A program made the position numbers and the translations under genes. Under the pieces are notes generated by a model that was given only the letters and a program-made list of their open reading frames with translations, made no database searches and was not told the DNA's origin. From contig CAMTPD010000108.1 in the NCBI GenBank assembly GCA_947074265.1, forward strand, positions 1-6,011: DNA of 6,011 bases. The letters run 5' to 3'. Origin of the DNA: an uncultured Porphyromonadaceae bacterium. GTDB taxonomy: Bacteria > Bacteroidota > Bacteroidia > Bacteroidales > CAMTPD01. Positions 1 to 5,699 of this stretch are shown one piece after another (the stretch's first letter is position 1; each line of letters opens with the position of its first letter).

Positions 1-84
1 GCAGCAGATGAGCTACTGTCTCTGACTTCACATCTACAAGGTGGGCGGACACAGTGTTTAAAAACACCAGGAGCACCCAAATAA
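1..84 (+). other. Possible 3' end of an upstream coding sequence (partial)
   Basis: Frame 1 is open from the left edge to a TAA at 82-84 and would give 27 residues ending TPGAPK. The other two forward frames hit TGA within the first 25 bases. I do not recognise the peptide, and it is too short to show coding bias. G+C is about 50% by hand count over bases 1-120, against 27% over 181-240. This fits the tail of a gene followed by a promoter region, but chance openness cannot be excluded. Confidence 0.25.
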
Positions 85-167
85 TACCTGCTCAGTGGTG
101 GTTCTGTGGGGGTCTTGATCATAGATGAATGGGGTAAAGGTGGGATAACAGTATGCAGCAAAATCCG

Positions 168-175
168 TACTTTTG
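168..175 (+). promoter_or_regulatory. Candidate -7 promoter element for folC
   Basis: TACTTTTG matches the Bacteroidota -7 consensus TAnnTTTG in full. It ends 35 bases before the ATG at 211, which puts the transcription start near 182 and supports that ATG over the upstream GTG at 106. No TTTG or TTG was found at the expected -33 distance, so only half of the promoter is supported. Confidence 0.45.
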
Positions 176-210
176 AAACTCTTATTCAATCTATCCAAAA
201 TAGAGTTGTC

Positions 211-1503
211 ATGAATTACGACGAAACATTAAACTATTTATACAATAGTGTCCCGGTATTCCAACATGTAGGAGCCGATGCATATAAGCCAGGTTTACAA
301 AACGTGATGATATTAGATGAATATCTCAAACATCCACATCGCAACTATAAAACGATTCACATAGGCGGAACAAATGGCAAAGGATCCACATCACATACAC
401 TTGCAGCCATCTTACAAAAGGCAGGATATAAAGTCGGGCTATACACCTCTCCGCACCTAATCGATTTCAGAGAACGCATTCGCATAGATGGTCACATGAT
501 ATCAAAAGAGTTTGTCGTTTCCTTCGTAAATGAGCATAAATCAAAATTCGAAGAAGTACAACCATCTTTCTTTGAACTCACAATGATGCTTGCCTTCGCT
601 TATTTTGCCGATCAAAAGATTGATGTTGCCATTATAGAAGTCGGACTAGGCGGTAGACTCGATAGCACAAACATCATCAGCCCAGATCTTTCAATCATCA
701 CAAACATCAGCTTCGATCACATCCAGTTCCTTGGCGACACCTTGGAGAAGATTGCAACAGAGAAAGCCGGTATTATCAAGCGTCGCACCCCAATAATTAT
801 TGGTGAAACAACGCCCGAAACCAAAGAAGTGTTTGAAAAGAAAGCCGAAAAAGAAAACGCACCCATCATCTTTGCAGAAAAAGATAATATACTTATCGAT
901 GCCAAGATCGACACAGACGGTAGCTGGAAATACTACACCAGCCTTTACGGAACATTAAAAGGAGAATTAGGCGGATTGGCTCAAGAGAAGAATACACGAA
1001 CCATACTTTCGGCCTTGCGAGTTTTACAAGACCTAAATTATCACATAAACACAGAAGACATAGCATACGGATTCGAGCATGTAGTTGAGCTTACCGACCT
1101 CAAAGGACGTTGGCAAATACTACGATGCAACCCTACCGCGATCTGCGACACAGGACACAACACCGGCGGAATAAAGTACATCATTGAGCAGCTAAAACGT
1201 CAAACTTATAAAAACCTACGTATCGTAGTCGGAATGGTAAACGACAAAGACATCAGTGGAGTCCTAGCCCTTTTACCCAAAGACGCAATCTATTATTTCA
1301 CGAAGGCAACCATCAAGCGCGCCATGGATGAACAAGAGATACAAGCATTAGGCAACAAAAGCGGACTAGTAGGCACATGCTATCCAACAGTCGACATTGC
1401 ATACGAGCAAGCATTGAAAGATGCAGACCCTGCCGATCTGATATTCGTAGGAGGAAGCAGTTTTATCGTTGCCGACCTATTATCGTATCTCGAACAAGCA
1501 TAA
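211..1503 (+). CDS. folC: Bifunctional dihydrofolate synthase / folylpolyglutamate synthase (FolC)
   Basis: A cytoplasmic Mur-ligase-family enzyme. It joins L-glutamate to dihydropteroate using ATP, making dihydrofolate, and then extends the gamma-glutamyl chain of folates. The 430-residue product has the usual family length. Visible motifs in order are the P-loop GTNGKGST (53-60), TSPHL (79-83), FELT (121-124), EVGLGGRLDSTN (143-154), ITNISFDH (163-170), EKAGIIK (184-190, whose lysine 185 aligns with the carbamylated lysine of the family), DTGHN (313-317, where many homologues have DGAHN) and GMVNDKD (341-347). The C-terminal glutamate-ligase domain begins at roughly residue 290-300. I chose the ATG at 211 because MNYDETLNYLY is a typical family start and a -7 element lies 35 bases upstream. 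A GTG at 106 in the same frame would add 35 residues unlike the family. The MFS gene follows after 35 bases and is probably cotranscribed. The identification is secure. Confidence 0.96.
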   Translation: MNYDETLNYLYNSVPVFQHVGADAYKPGLQNVMILDEYLKHPHRNYKTIHIGGTNGKGSTSHTLAAILQKAGYKVGLYTSPHLIDFRERIRIDGHMISKEFVVSFVNEHKSKFEEVQPSFFELTMMLAFAYFADQKIDVAIIEVGLGGRLDSTNIISPDLSIITNISFDHIQFLGDTLEKIATEKAGIIKRRTPIIIGETTPETKEVFEKKAEKENAPIIFAEKDNILIDAKIDTDGSWKYYTSLYGTLKGELGGLAQEKNTRTILSALRVLQDLNYHINTEDIAYGFEHVVELTDLKGRWQILRCNPTAICDTGHNTGGIKYIIEQLKRQTYKNLRIVVGMVNDKDISGVLALLPKDAIYYFTKATIKRAMDEQEIQALGNKSGLVGTCYPTVDIAYEQALKDADPADLIFVGGSSFIVADLLSYLEQA

Positions 1504-1538
1504 GCAACAAATTACGTATTATAATAAAAACTTACCCA

Positions 1539-2450
1539 ATGAACAATTTTAGTATCAAAGACTCCAAGTCTAAAAGATGGCTCACGCTGATCATCGTATC
1601 ATTCACGATGCTTATGGGCTATTTTGTAGCCGATGTGATGTCTCCTCTCAAAAGTATGATCGAAACACAGCTATCATGGAATAGTGAAGAGTACGGACTC
1701 TTCTCTAGCGCATACGGATGGCTCAACTTTTTCTTCGGGATGCTCATCTTAGGAGGTATCGCACTCGACAAATTCGGGATCAGACTTACAGGTACAGCAT
1801 CAGCCATTTTAATGGTGATCGGTGCAATTATCAAGTATACGGCAATTAGCCATCTACACCATGGCGACAGCCTTCTTTTCGGAATAGACTCACAAGTACT
1901 TATAGCAGGAATCGGTTATGCAATCTTTTGTGTCGGAGTAGAAACCTTTGGGATCACAGCCTCAAAAGTTGTCGTAAAATGGTTTCAAGGAAAAGAGCTT
2001 GCACTTGCACTTGCACTACAAATTGCAGTAGCGCGTATCGGAACCATGCTTGCACTTAGCGCCTCTGTTCCTGTTGCTAAAGCCTTCGGAACCGTAACAG
2101 CACCTCTTTCCGTAGCTGTAATTACGCTATTGGCCGGACTTGTTATGTTCCTTTACTACTGCGTACTCGACAAGCAGTTTGACAAAGCCGAAGCACTTGC
2201 CAACAACGATGAAGAAGAATCGTTCAAACTATCCGATCTAGTTACACTAGCAAACAACAAGATGTTTTGGCTTATCTGCTTCCTATGCCTCACCTTCTAT
2301 TCTGCCGTATTCCCATTCCTTAAATACGCAACAGATTTGATGGTACAGAAATTTGGAGTAAACGAAGACTTTGCCGGAATGATACCGAGTCTGCTACCCT
2401 TCTCAACCCTATTCTTCACCCCAATATTCGGTACATTTATCGACCGCTAA
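1539..2450 (+). pseudogene. MFS transporter, N-terminal part, cut short by an in-frame TAA
   Basis: This part encodes 303 residues with about eight membrane helices, near 14-37, 51-76, 83-103, 120-140, 153-180, 187-210, 242-268 and 278-301. The loop 2-3 motif GGIALDKFGIR (72-82) is the classic MFS motif A. The N-terminal block with ADVMSPLKSM resembles the MFSD1-like carriers common in Bacteroidales; that subfamily is an inference and the substrate is unknown. The reading ends in FGTFIDR at the TAA at 2448-2450. This lies inside the equivalent motif in loop 8-9, where DR-x-G-K would continue, and the same frame then encodes the remaining helices. The ATG at 1539 gives a short basic cytoplasmic N-terminus; the frame is open back to 1377, but only as a shadow of folC. 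It follows folC by 35 bases. The product as written lacks four helices and is probably inactive, unless the stop is an error or is read through. Confidence 0.9.
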
Positions 2451-2888
2451 GGTAAAGCAGCAACCATCATGATCATTGGTTCAATCCTTCTGTTGGGTAT
2501 CCACTTGCTATTCTCTATCCCTGCTCTCGACAACAGCATCATTGCAATTGTGTTGATGATTGGTATGGGATTATCATTCTCTCTTGTACCATCGGCAATG
2601 TGGCCATCATTGGCTAAGATCACCCCACAAAGACAACTAGGTAGTGCGTATGCAATTATCTTCTGGATCCAAAACGGAGGTCTTACCCTAGTACCTTATT
2701 ACATCGGATACCTATTACGCAACTATTGCGAATCGGAAGTAAATGGACAGGACGTATACGATTACACCTACCCGATGCAAGCATTCTCGGTAATTGCAGC
2801 ATTTGCCGTAGTAATTGCATTTGCACTTAAGTGGGAGGACAAACGCAAGCATTACGGACTCGAAGAGCCCAACTATAAGCCAGACTGA
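2451..2888 (+). pseudogene. MFS transporter, C-terminal part after the nonsense codon
   Basis: The frame interrupted at 2448-2450 continues directly with GKAATIM and runs to the TGA at 2886-2888. It encodes helices 9-12 of the carrier: about IIGSILLLGIHLLFSI, IVLMIGMGLSFSLV, IIFWIQNGGLTLVPYYIG and FSVIAAFAVVIAFAL, followed by a charged tail. No other stop or frameshift is present, so this is one gene with a single lesion; the intact product would be 449 residues, normal for the family. An ATG at 2469 could restart translation to give 139 residues, but it has no promoter-like sequence or obvious ribosome-binding signal. A four-helix fragment alone is not a known working transporter. Confidence 0.88.
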
Positions 2889-2920
2889 TCGATCGGCAAA
2901 CCATAGATAAAACAACAAAC

Positions 2921-2976
2921 CCTCTAAATGACACCATCCGAAGTTTACAACACTTCAATCGGTAATCATTTAGAGG
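2921..2976 (+). terminator. Long-looped hairpin after the transporter gene, probable terminator
   Basis: CCTCTAAATGA (2921-2931) pairs perfectly with TCATTTAGAGG (2966-2976), giving an 11-bp stem with a 34-base loop. Inside the loop GAAGT (2940-2944) can pair with ACTTC (2952-2956). A pyrimidine-rich stretch follows on the plus strand. It lies 33 bases past the stop of the transporter. The AT-rich stem and imperfect T tract make it weaker than a textbook terminator. Confidence 0.5.
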
Positions 2977-3012
2977 ATTTCTTATATCTTTTATATCTCA
3001 AGAATAAAACCC

Positions 3013-3031
3013 AAAAAGGCTTTTGACAGCC
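3013..3031 (-). terminator. Terminator-like hairpin for the minus-strand lipoprotein gene
   Basis: On the minus strand GGCT (3031-3028) and AGCC (3021-3018) form a 4-bp GC-rich stem around a six-base loop, followed at once by TTTTT (3017-3013). It begins 20 bases past the lipoprotein stop codon. The stem is short, so this is a moderate call. Confidence 0.45.
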
Positions 3032-3034
3032 ACC

Positions 3035-3052
3035 CGGAGAAACTCCGTTTTT
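3035..3052 (+). terminator. Plus-strand terminator-like hairpin overlapping the lipoprotein stop codon
   Basis: CGGAG (3035-3039), loop AAA and CTCCG (3043-3047) are followed by TTTTT and then ATTCTTT on the plus strand. This has the form of an intrinsic terminator for transcripts coming from folC and the transporter. The T tract runs into the stop codon (3051-3053) of the opposing lipoprotein gene. Confidence 0.5.
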
Positions 3053-3419
3053 ATTCTTTAGTCTTTTTACTCATTTCATCCAAAGCACTTCCGGCCTGGT
3101 CTATTAGATTCTTAGCACCATCAAGCACAGATTTAGCACCCGATTTAAGCTTCAAGCCCATGTAAGTACCTTTCAACTTAGCCACTTGTCTTATTTCATC
3201 CTTCGTAAGCTCCTTTTTGTACTTCTCATAGTACTTGTTGCTGTAAAGCTCAAACTTCTTATCAGCCTTTTGCCAGTCTTTTTCGTTGTAGTCGTCACAA
3301 TTCTCCTTTACGTTTTCTACAAACTCATCGAATGATTCCACATAATCCTGTCCAGAATTTATACAAGCCGCAAAACTCAGAAACAACGACAACACAAACA
3401 TTCTTAATAATACCTTCAT
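3051..3419 (-). CDS. Small DUF6565-like lipoprotein
   Basis: A 122-residue protein with a lipoprotein signal peptide: basic MKVLLR, a hydrophobic stretch (7-17) and a lipobox FAAC with cysteine 19 as the lipidation site. The mature part is charged and mostly helical. It has an acidic N-terminal block with YVESFDEFV, then an aromatic and lysine-rich block (YNEKDWQKADKKFELYS, 44-60) and YYEKYKKELTKDE (63-75). The C-terminal segment (94-122) is amphipathic and rich in Gly and Ala. The order FDEFV, then C-x-x-YNEKDW-x-KAD, then YEKYK-x-ELT matches small Bacteroidales lipoproteins grouped as DUF6565; I make that match from memory. No function is known, and it probably sits in the outer or inner membrane facing the periplasm. 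A full TAnnTTTG element lies 42 bases upstream. It is transcribed alone, convergent with the transporter gene. Confidence 0.85.
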   Translation of the reverse strand: MKVLLRMFVLSLFLSFAACINSGQDYVESFDEFVENVKENCDDYNEKDWQKADKKFELYSNKYYEKYKKELTKDEIRQVAKLKGTYMGLKLKSGAKSVLDGAKNLIDQAGSALDEMSKKTKE

Positions 3420-3461
3420 ACTACTGTCTTGTTAGATTTAATTTGACATCGAAATTATCTG

Positions 3462-3489
3462 CAAATATACCAAGAATATCACATTCAAA
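3462..3489 (-). promoter_or_regulatory. Candidate Bacteroidota-type promoter of the lipoprotein gene
   Basis: On the minus strand TATATTTG (3469-3462), followed by C, matches the -7 consensus TAnnTTTG. TTTG (3489-3486) is a possible -33 element with a 16-base spacer, slightly short for the family. The -7 element ends 42 bases before the ATG at 3419. The rest of the 3420-3572 interval holds only the leaders and promoters of the two divergent genes. Confidence 0.5.
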
Positions 3490-3504
3490 CTATCAACACT
3501 TCAG

Positions 3505-3536
3505 TTTTACATCTATAAACAAATCGAGTATTTTCA
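3505..3536 (+). promoter_or_regulatory. Weak candidate promoter for the DUF2231-like gene
   Basis: TATTTTCA (3529-3536) matches six of eight positions of the -7 consensus as judged against TAnnTTTG. A TTTT run (3505-3508) sits 20 bases upstream. The spacing to the ATG at 3573 (36 bases) equals that of the better promoters in this window, which is the main support. Confidence 0.25.
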
Positions 3537-3572
3537 TGTTGTATAAACAGAAACAAATTAAAACAAAATTCT

Positions 3573-4019
3573 ATGTTCAACGAGACTCACATCCACCCAA
3601 TGTTTGTGCATTTCCCAATTGCACTAGGCATGTTTGGCTACTTGATCTTCTGCATCACTGTATTCTTCAAGCAACACAGCGACTGCTTCAAGTTCTTCAG
3701 CTTCCTCATCATGCTCTTTGCTACAATTGCAGCCATTTGCACAGCCATTACAGGCTCCTACTTTACATTCCATCTTACCGGAGAGCCAAATACAATTGAA
3801 AACATACACTCCAATCTAGCCGGAGTTACAGTAACTCTATTTTCGATCGGAAGCGTAGCTCAACTATATTCTAAGATCTTCAAAAAAGACTTCCTATATT
3901 ACAAATGGGCAGTTTTTGCAATCTATACAGCAGCCTTCTTTGCCGTAATGATAACAGGCTACTACGGAGGAAGTATCGTATACGATTATTTGATCAACAA
4001 AAGTTTGGTAGGGCAATAA
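3573..4019 (+). CDS. DUF2231-like four-helix membrane protein
   Basis: A 148-residue inner-membrane protein. The N-terminal motif IHPMFVHFPIAL (7-18) is the hallmark of the DUF2231 family of predicted membrane proteins. Four hydrophobic helices can be seen, at about 14-33, 41-61, 82-100 and 110-132. The C-terminal TGYYGGSIVYDY (128-139) also fits the family, which usually ends with a G-rich motif after the last helix. Histidines at 8, 13, 67 and 79 lie at membrane edges. In this family such histidines suggest metal or haem binding, but that is an inference and nothing here proves it. No partner such as a cytochrome lies next to it. The start is the first in-frame ATG next to the family motif. 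The next gene begins 57 bases on and has its own -7 element, so the two may be transcribed separately. Function unknown. Confidence 0.82.
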   Translation: MFNETHIHPMFVHFPIALGMFGYLIFCITVFFKQHSDCFKFFSFLIMLFATIAAICTAITGSYFTFHLTGEPNTIENIHSNLAGVTVTLFSIGSVAQLYSKIFKKDFLYYKWAVFAIYTAAFFAVMITGYYGGSIVYDYLINKSLVGQ

Positions 4020-4049
4020 AGCTAAGCAGCATCTTTCTTAAATAATGGC

Positions 4050-4057
4050 TATCTTTG
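4050..4057 (+). promoter_or_regulatory. Candidate -7 promoter element of the C_GCAxxG gene
   Basis: TATCTTTG matches TAnnTTTG in full, in the 57-base gap after the DUF2231-like gene, 19 bases before the ATG at 4077. No -33 TTTG was found at a suitable distance. The short leader ends in an A-rich stretch directly before the ATG, which is common in Bacteroidota. Confidence 0.4.
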
Positions 4058-4076
4058 TCTATCAAAACAAAGAAAA

Positions 4077-4541
4077 ATGGAACTAATCATTGAAGACAGA
4101 GTAAAAAAAGCCGTCGATCTTTTCAACAACGGATACAATTGTGCACAATCCGTATTCTTAGCATATTCAGACCTTTACAACATCGAAACCGAACTAGCAA
4201 AATCACTTTCGGTATCATTTGGAGGCGGACTAGGCAGAATGCGAGAAGTATGCGGAGCCATCAGCGGCATGTCAATGCTAATCGGATTAGCCTATCCGGT
4301 AACCGACACCGCAGATATGGACGCACGCACAGACAACTATTCGCAAGTACAAAAAGCAGCGACGTTATTCAAAGAAAAGCACCAATCCATTATTTGCAAA
4401 GAACTGCTCAAAACACTCAAACCAAGCAGCAACCCCACTCCATCGGAGCGAACCGCCTACTACTACTCAAACCGCCCATGTGGCCGATTTGTAGAAGACG
4501 CCGCTCGCATCTTTGGAACCATGCTAAAAGAAAAAGAGTAA
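4077..4541 (+). CDS. C_GCAxxG_C_C family protein (probable redox or metal protein)
   Basis: A 154-residue soluble protein named after its spaced cysteine motifs. Visible are GYNCAQ with Cys22, the glycine-rich FGGGLGRMREVCGAISG with Cys59 in a CGAxxG block (48-64), Cys107 in IICKELL and Cys135 in RPCGRFVEDAARI. All four family cysteines are present, with no signal peptide and one hydrophobic stretch after the CGAxxG block (65-73). Family members are widespread in anaerobes and are often annotated as putative redox-active or metal-binding proteins. No reaction has been assigned that I can name, so the role is an inference from the cysteines. Length and motif spacing look complete. It has its own -7 element and is followed by a strong terminator. 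Confidence 0.9.
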   Translation: MELIIEDRVKKAVDLFNNGYNCAQSVFLAYSDLYNIETELAKSLSVSFGGGLGRMREVCGAISGMSMLIGLAYPVTDTADMDARTDNYSQVQKAATLFKEKHQSIICKELLKTLKPSSNPTPSERTAYYYSNRPCGRFVEDAARIFGTMLKEKE

Positions 4542-4561
4542 CATATATCTTACTTTTCTAA

Positions 4562-4612
4562 AAACGAAGAGCCGCCAGGAACGCACAATGCAATCCCGAC
4601 GGCTCTTCGTTT
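4562..4612. terminator. Strong bidirectional terminator between convergent genes
   Basis: AAACGAAGAGCCG (4562-4574) pairs perfectly with CGGCTCTTCGTTT (4600-4612), a 13-bp stem with a 25-base loop. On the plus strand it is followed by a T-rich but broken tract and begins 20 bases after the C_GCAxxG stop. On the minus strand it is followed by TTTTT starting within the stem (4563-4559), so it should also stop the toxin-antitoxin transcript, which ends 62 bases before it. The remaining bases 4613-4673 are AT-rich and hold nothing recognisable. Confidence 0.85.
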
Positions 4613-4673
4613 ATCTTATATTATTCAATATCTTTTTCTATTCTTTGCAATATCCTCAAATTTTCATATAATC

Positions 4674-5138
4674 TCACTTTCCTAAAAGAGAGTGATTTTT
4701 ATCGAGCCAACAAATAAAGAAAATAGCACCCATTCTAAAACCGTGCACTCTTATTCTCTGAGTCACACGCAGCTCAAAAAGCGTAATATCATCCGATAAT
4801 TTATTTTTCAGTTCAGACTCTGGGTACACCTGTTTATCAATCACAGTATAACCAAGTCCGGTTTTATCTCCCTTACCACCACTTTGATACACTTGCTGCC
4901 AAGTTTTATTATGAATATTGGTATTGAAACTCCAAAAAGCATCCATTTCCACCTTTGACCATTCAGAAAAACATTCGTGCTTATGTTGGATGTATTTGAT
5001 AGAGATAAAAACAGGTACATCATTGCTCCCACTTTGACTAATCTTTTCCAAAACACTAACATCTTTATTCAGATATATTAGTTGTGGAGTAGCTGCAGCA
5101 TTTTTCGGTATTAGACTTTTTCTAGGTTTATTCTTCAT
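4674..5138 (-). CDS. Unrecognised protein, candidate toxin of a Panacea toxin-antitoxin pair
   Basis: A 154-residue soluble protein of no family I can name. It starts with a basic tail (MKNKPRKSLIPK). The central part has CFSEWSKVEMDAFWSF (56-71), NKTWQQVY (77-84) and GGKGDKTGLGY (87-97). The C-terminal third has DDITLFELR (116-124) and then RVHGFRMGAIFFICWLDKNHS (130-150 overall, key residues His132, Gly133, Phe134, Trp144, Asp146, His149). That last block, with alternating hydrophobic residues, looks like a beta-strand pair ending in a W-x-D-x-x-H motif and could hold a catalytic or RNA-binding surface; this is inference. There is no signal peptide or membrane segment. Its ATG at 5138 lies inside the end of the antitoxin gene (11-base overlap), so the two are translationally coupled. 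Position and size next to a Panacea protein are the main grounds for calling it a toxin. Confidence 0.65.
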   Translation of the reverse strand: MKNKPRKSLIPKNAAATPQLIYLNKDVSVLEKISQSGSNDVPVFISIKYIQHKHECFSEWSKVEMDAFWSFNTNIHNKTWQQVYQSGGKGDKTGLGYTVIDKQVYPESELKNKLSDDITLFELRVTQRIRVHGFRMGAIFFICWLDKNHSLLGK

Positions 5139-5607
5139 TACGCTGTAAAATAGTAGAATAGAATTCTATCATCGACTCATCGGAAATAACCTCACTACAT
5201 CGCTCAAACTCCTGATATCCCTTACGAGCCTCAATCCAAGGCGACTCACTATGAGTCAAGTTTTCGAGATAACCTGCAGAATGCTCGCCATAGACAGCAA
5301 GTACATCATTGATCAAGTCTCTTGACTCATGAAGTACATCAAGATTTGATTCTATACATACCGGATCAATGTTGTCATATAATTTGATGTGATTAAATCG
5401 ATTGTATTGCGATCTCACAACTGGCCCATGTGCCCAAGCTTCAATATCTTCGTCAAACAAACGTCTTTTGAATATTGTTAAATGCCAAGCCTGGCAATAA
5501 TAAAGAAGCTTCTGTAATTTTAGCGGAGAAATTGTATCTCCGGCCTCGCGATTAGATTTAGATAGAATATAATCAGCTATTAGATCTGGAGTGTAAAATA
5601 CAGTCAT
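5128..5607 (-). CDS. Panacea-domain (DUF4065/SocA-like) protein, probable antitoxin
   Basis: A 159-residue cytoplasmic protein covered almost end to end by a Panacea (DUF4065) domain. Hallmarks are ISPLKLQKLLYYCQAWHL (26-43), DIEAWAHGPVVRSQYNRF (54-71) and SPWIEAR (122-128), each a conserved block of the family. Panacea proteins include Caulobacter SocA and the PanA antitoxins, which neutralise many unrelated toxins encoded beside them, usually by direct binding. The neighbour starting within its last codons is therefore the likely partner. Gene order is antitoxin first, toxin second. The ATG at 5607 gives the family-typical N-terminus (FYTPDLIADYIL), and a TAnnTTTG element lies 37 bases upstream. 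Some Panacea proteins are phage-associated rather than antitoxins, so the function is inferred from family plus context. Confidence 0.88.
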   Translation of the reverse strand: MTVFYTPDLIADYILSKSNREAGDTISPLKLQKLLYYCQAWHLTIFKRRLFDEDIEAWAHGPVVRSQYNRFNHIKLYDNIDPVCIESNLDVLHESRDLINDVLAVYGEHSAGYLENLTHSESPWIEARKGYQEFERCSEVISDESMIEFYSTILQRNEE

Positions 5608-5631
5608 AATTTCTCGTTTGTTAGGTTGCTA

Positions 5632-5641
5632 TATAATTATA
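5632..5641. promoter_or_regulatory. Palindrome near the operon transcription start, possible operator
   Basis: TATAATTATA is a perfect 10-bp palindrome, flanked symmetrically after three bases by TTG (5626-5628) and CAA (5645-5647). It lies just downstream of the -7 element, about where transcription of the antitoxin would begin, the usual place for a repressor site. AT-rich palindromes arise easily by chance, so this is weak. Confidence 0.25.
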
Positions 5642-5644
5642 ACA

Positions 5645-5652
5645 CAAATATA
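5645..5652 (-). promoter_or_regulatory. Candidate -7 promoter element of the antitoxin-toxin operon
   Basis: On the minus strand TATATTTG matches the consensus TAnnTTTG and is identical to the -7 element of the lipoprotein gene. It ends 37 bases before the antitoxin ATG. No TTTG was found at the usual -33 distance; CAAA on the plus strand at 5680-5683 is too far. Confidence 0.45.
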
Positions 5653-5699
5653 ACAGACAAAAGCTGATAAATAGCTACCCAAACCATACTATTTTTCTT

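Noticed and set aside
40..110. Possible tRNA or structured RNA in the G-rich left edge
   Set aside because: No cloverleaf, T-loop sequence or acceptor stem could be assembled. Only a 5-bp hairpin (54-67) is visible.
106..210. GTG at 106 as the start of folC, adding 35 residues
   Set aside because: The extra residues do not resemble the FolC N-terminus, and a full -7 promoter element (168-175) lies inside them. The ATG at 211 gives the family-typical start.
1377..1538. Longer N-terminus for the transporter
   Set aside because: This stretch is folC read in another frame. The arginine- and cysteine-rich peptide does not fit an MFS N-terminus, while the ATG at 1539 does.
1998..2015. Three tandem CTTGCA hexamers in the transporter gene, as a possible phase-variable repeat
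   Set aside because: Too few units. They simply encode Leu-Ala repeats in a membrane helix, and a change of one unit would not shift the frame.
3624..3809. Antisense open frame across the DUF2231-like gene
   Set aside because: A shadow of the real gene: cysteine-rich low-complexity product, no promoter and no recognisable family. The same holds for antisense frames at 717-914, 1619-1834 and 2715-2918.
4139..4561. Second forward frame inside the C_GCAxxG gene
   Set aside because: An Arg/His-rich product lying almost wholly within a clearly real gene. It is a frame shadow.
4770..4793. DITLF in the putative toxin as a sliding-clamp-binding motif, by analogy with SocB
   Set aside because: It lacks the leading Gln of the clamp motif, and a short Leu-Phe match is expected by chance. 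There is no other resemblance to SocB that I can see.
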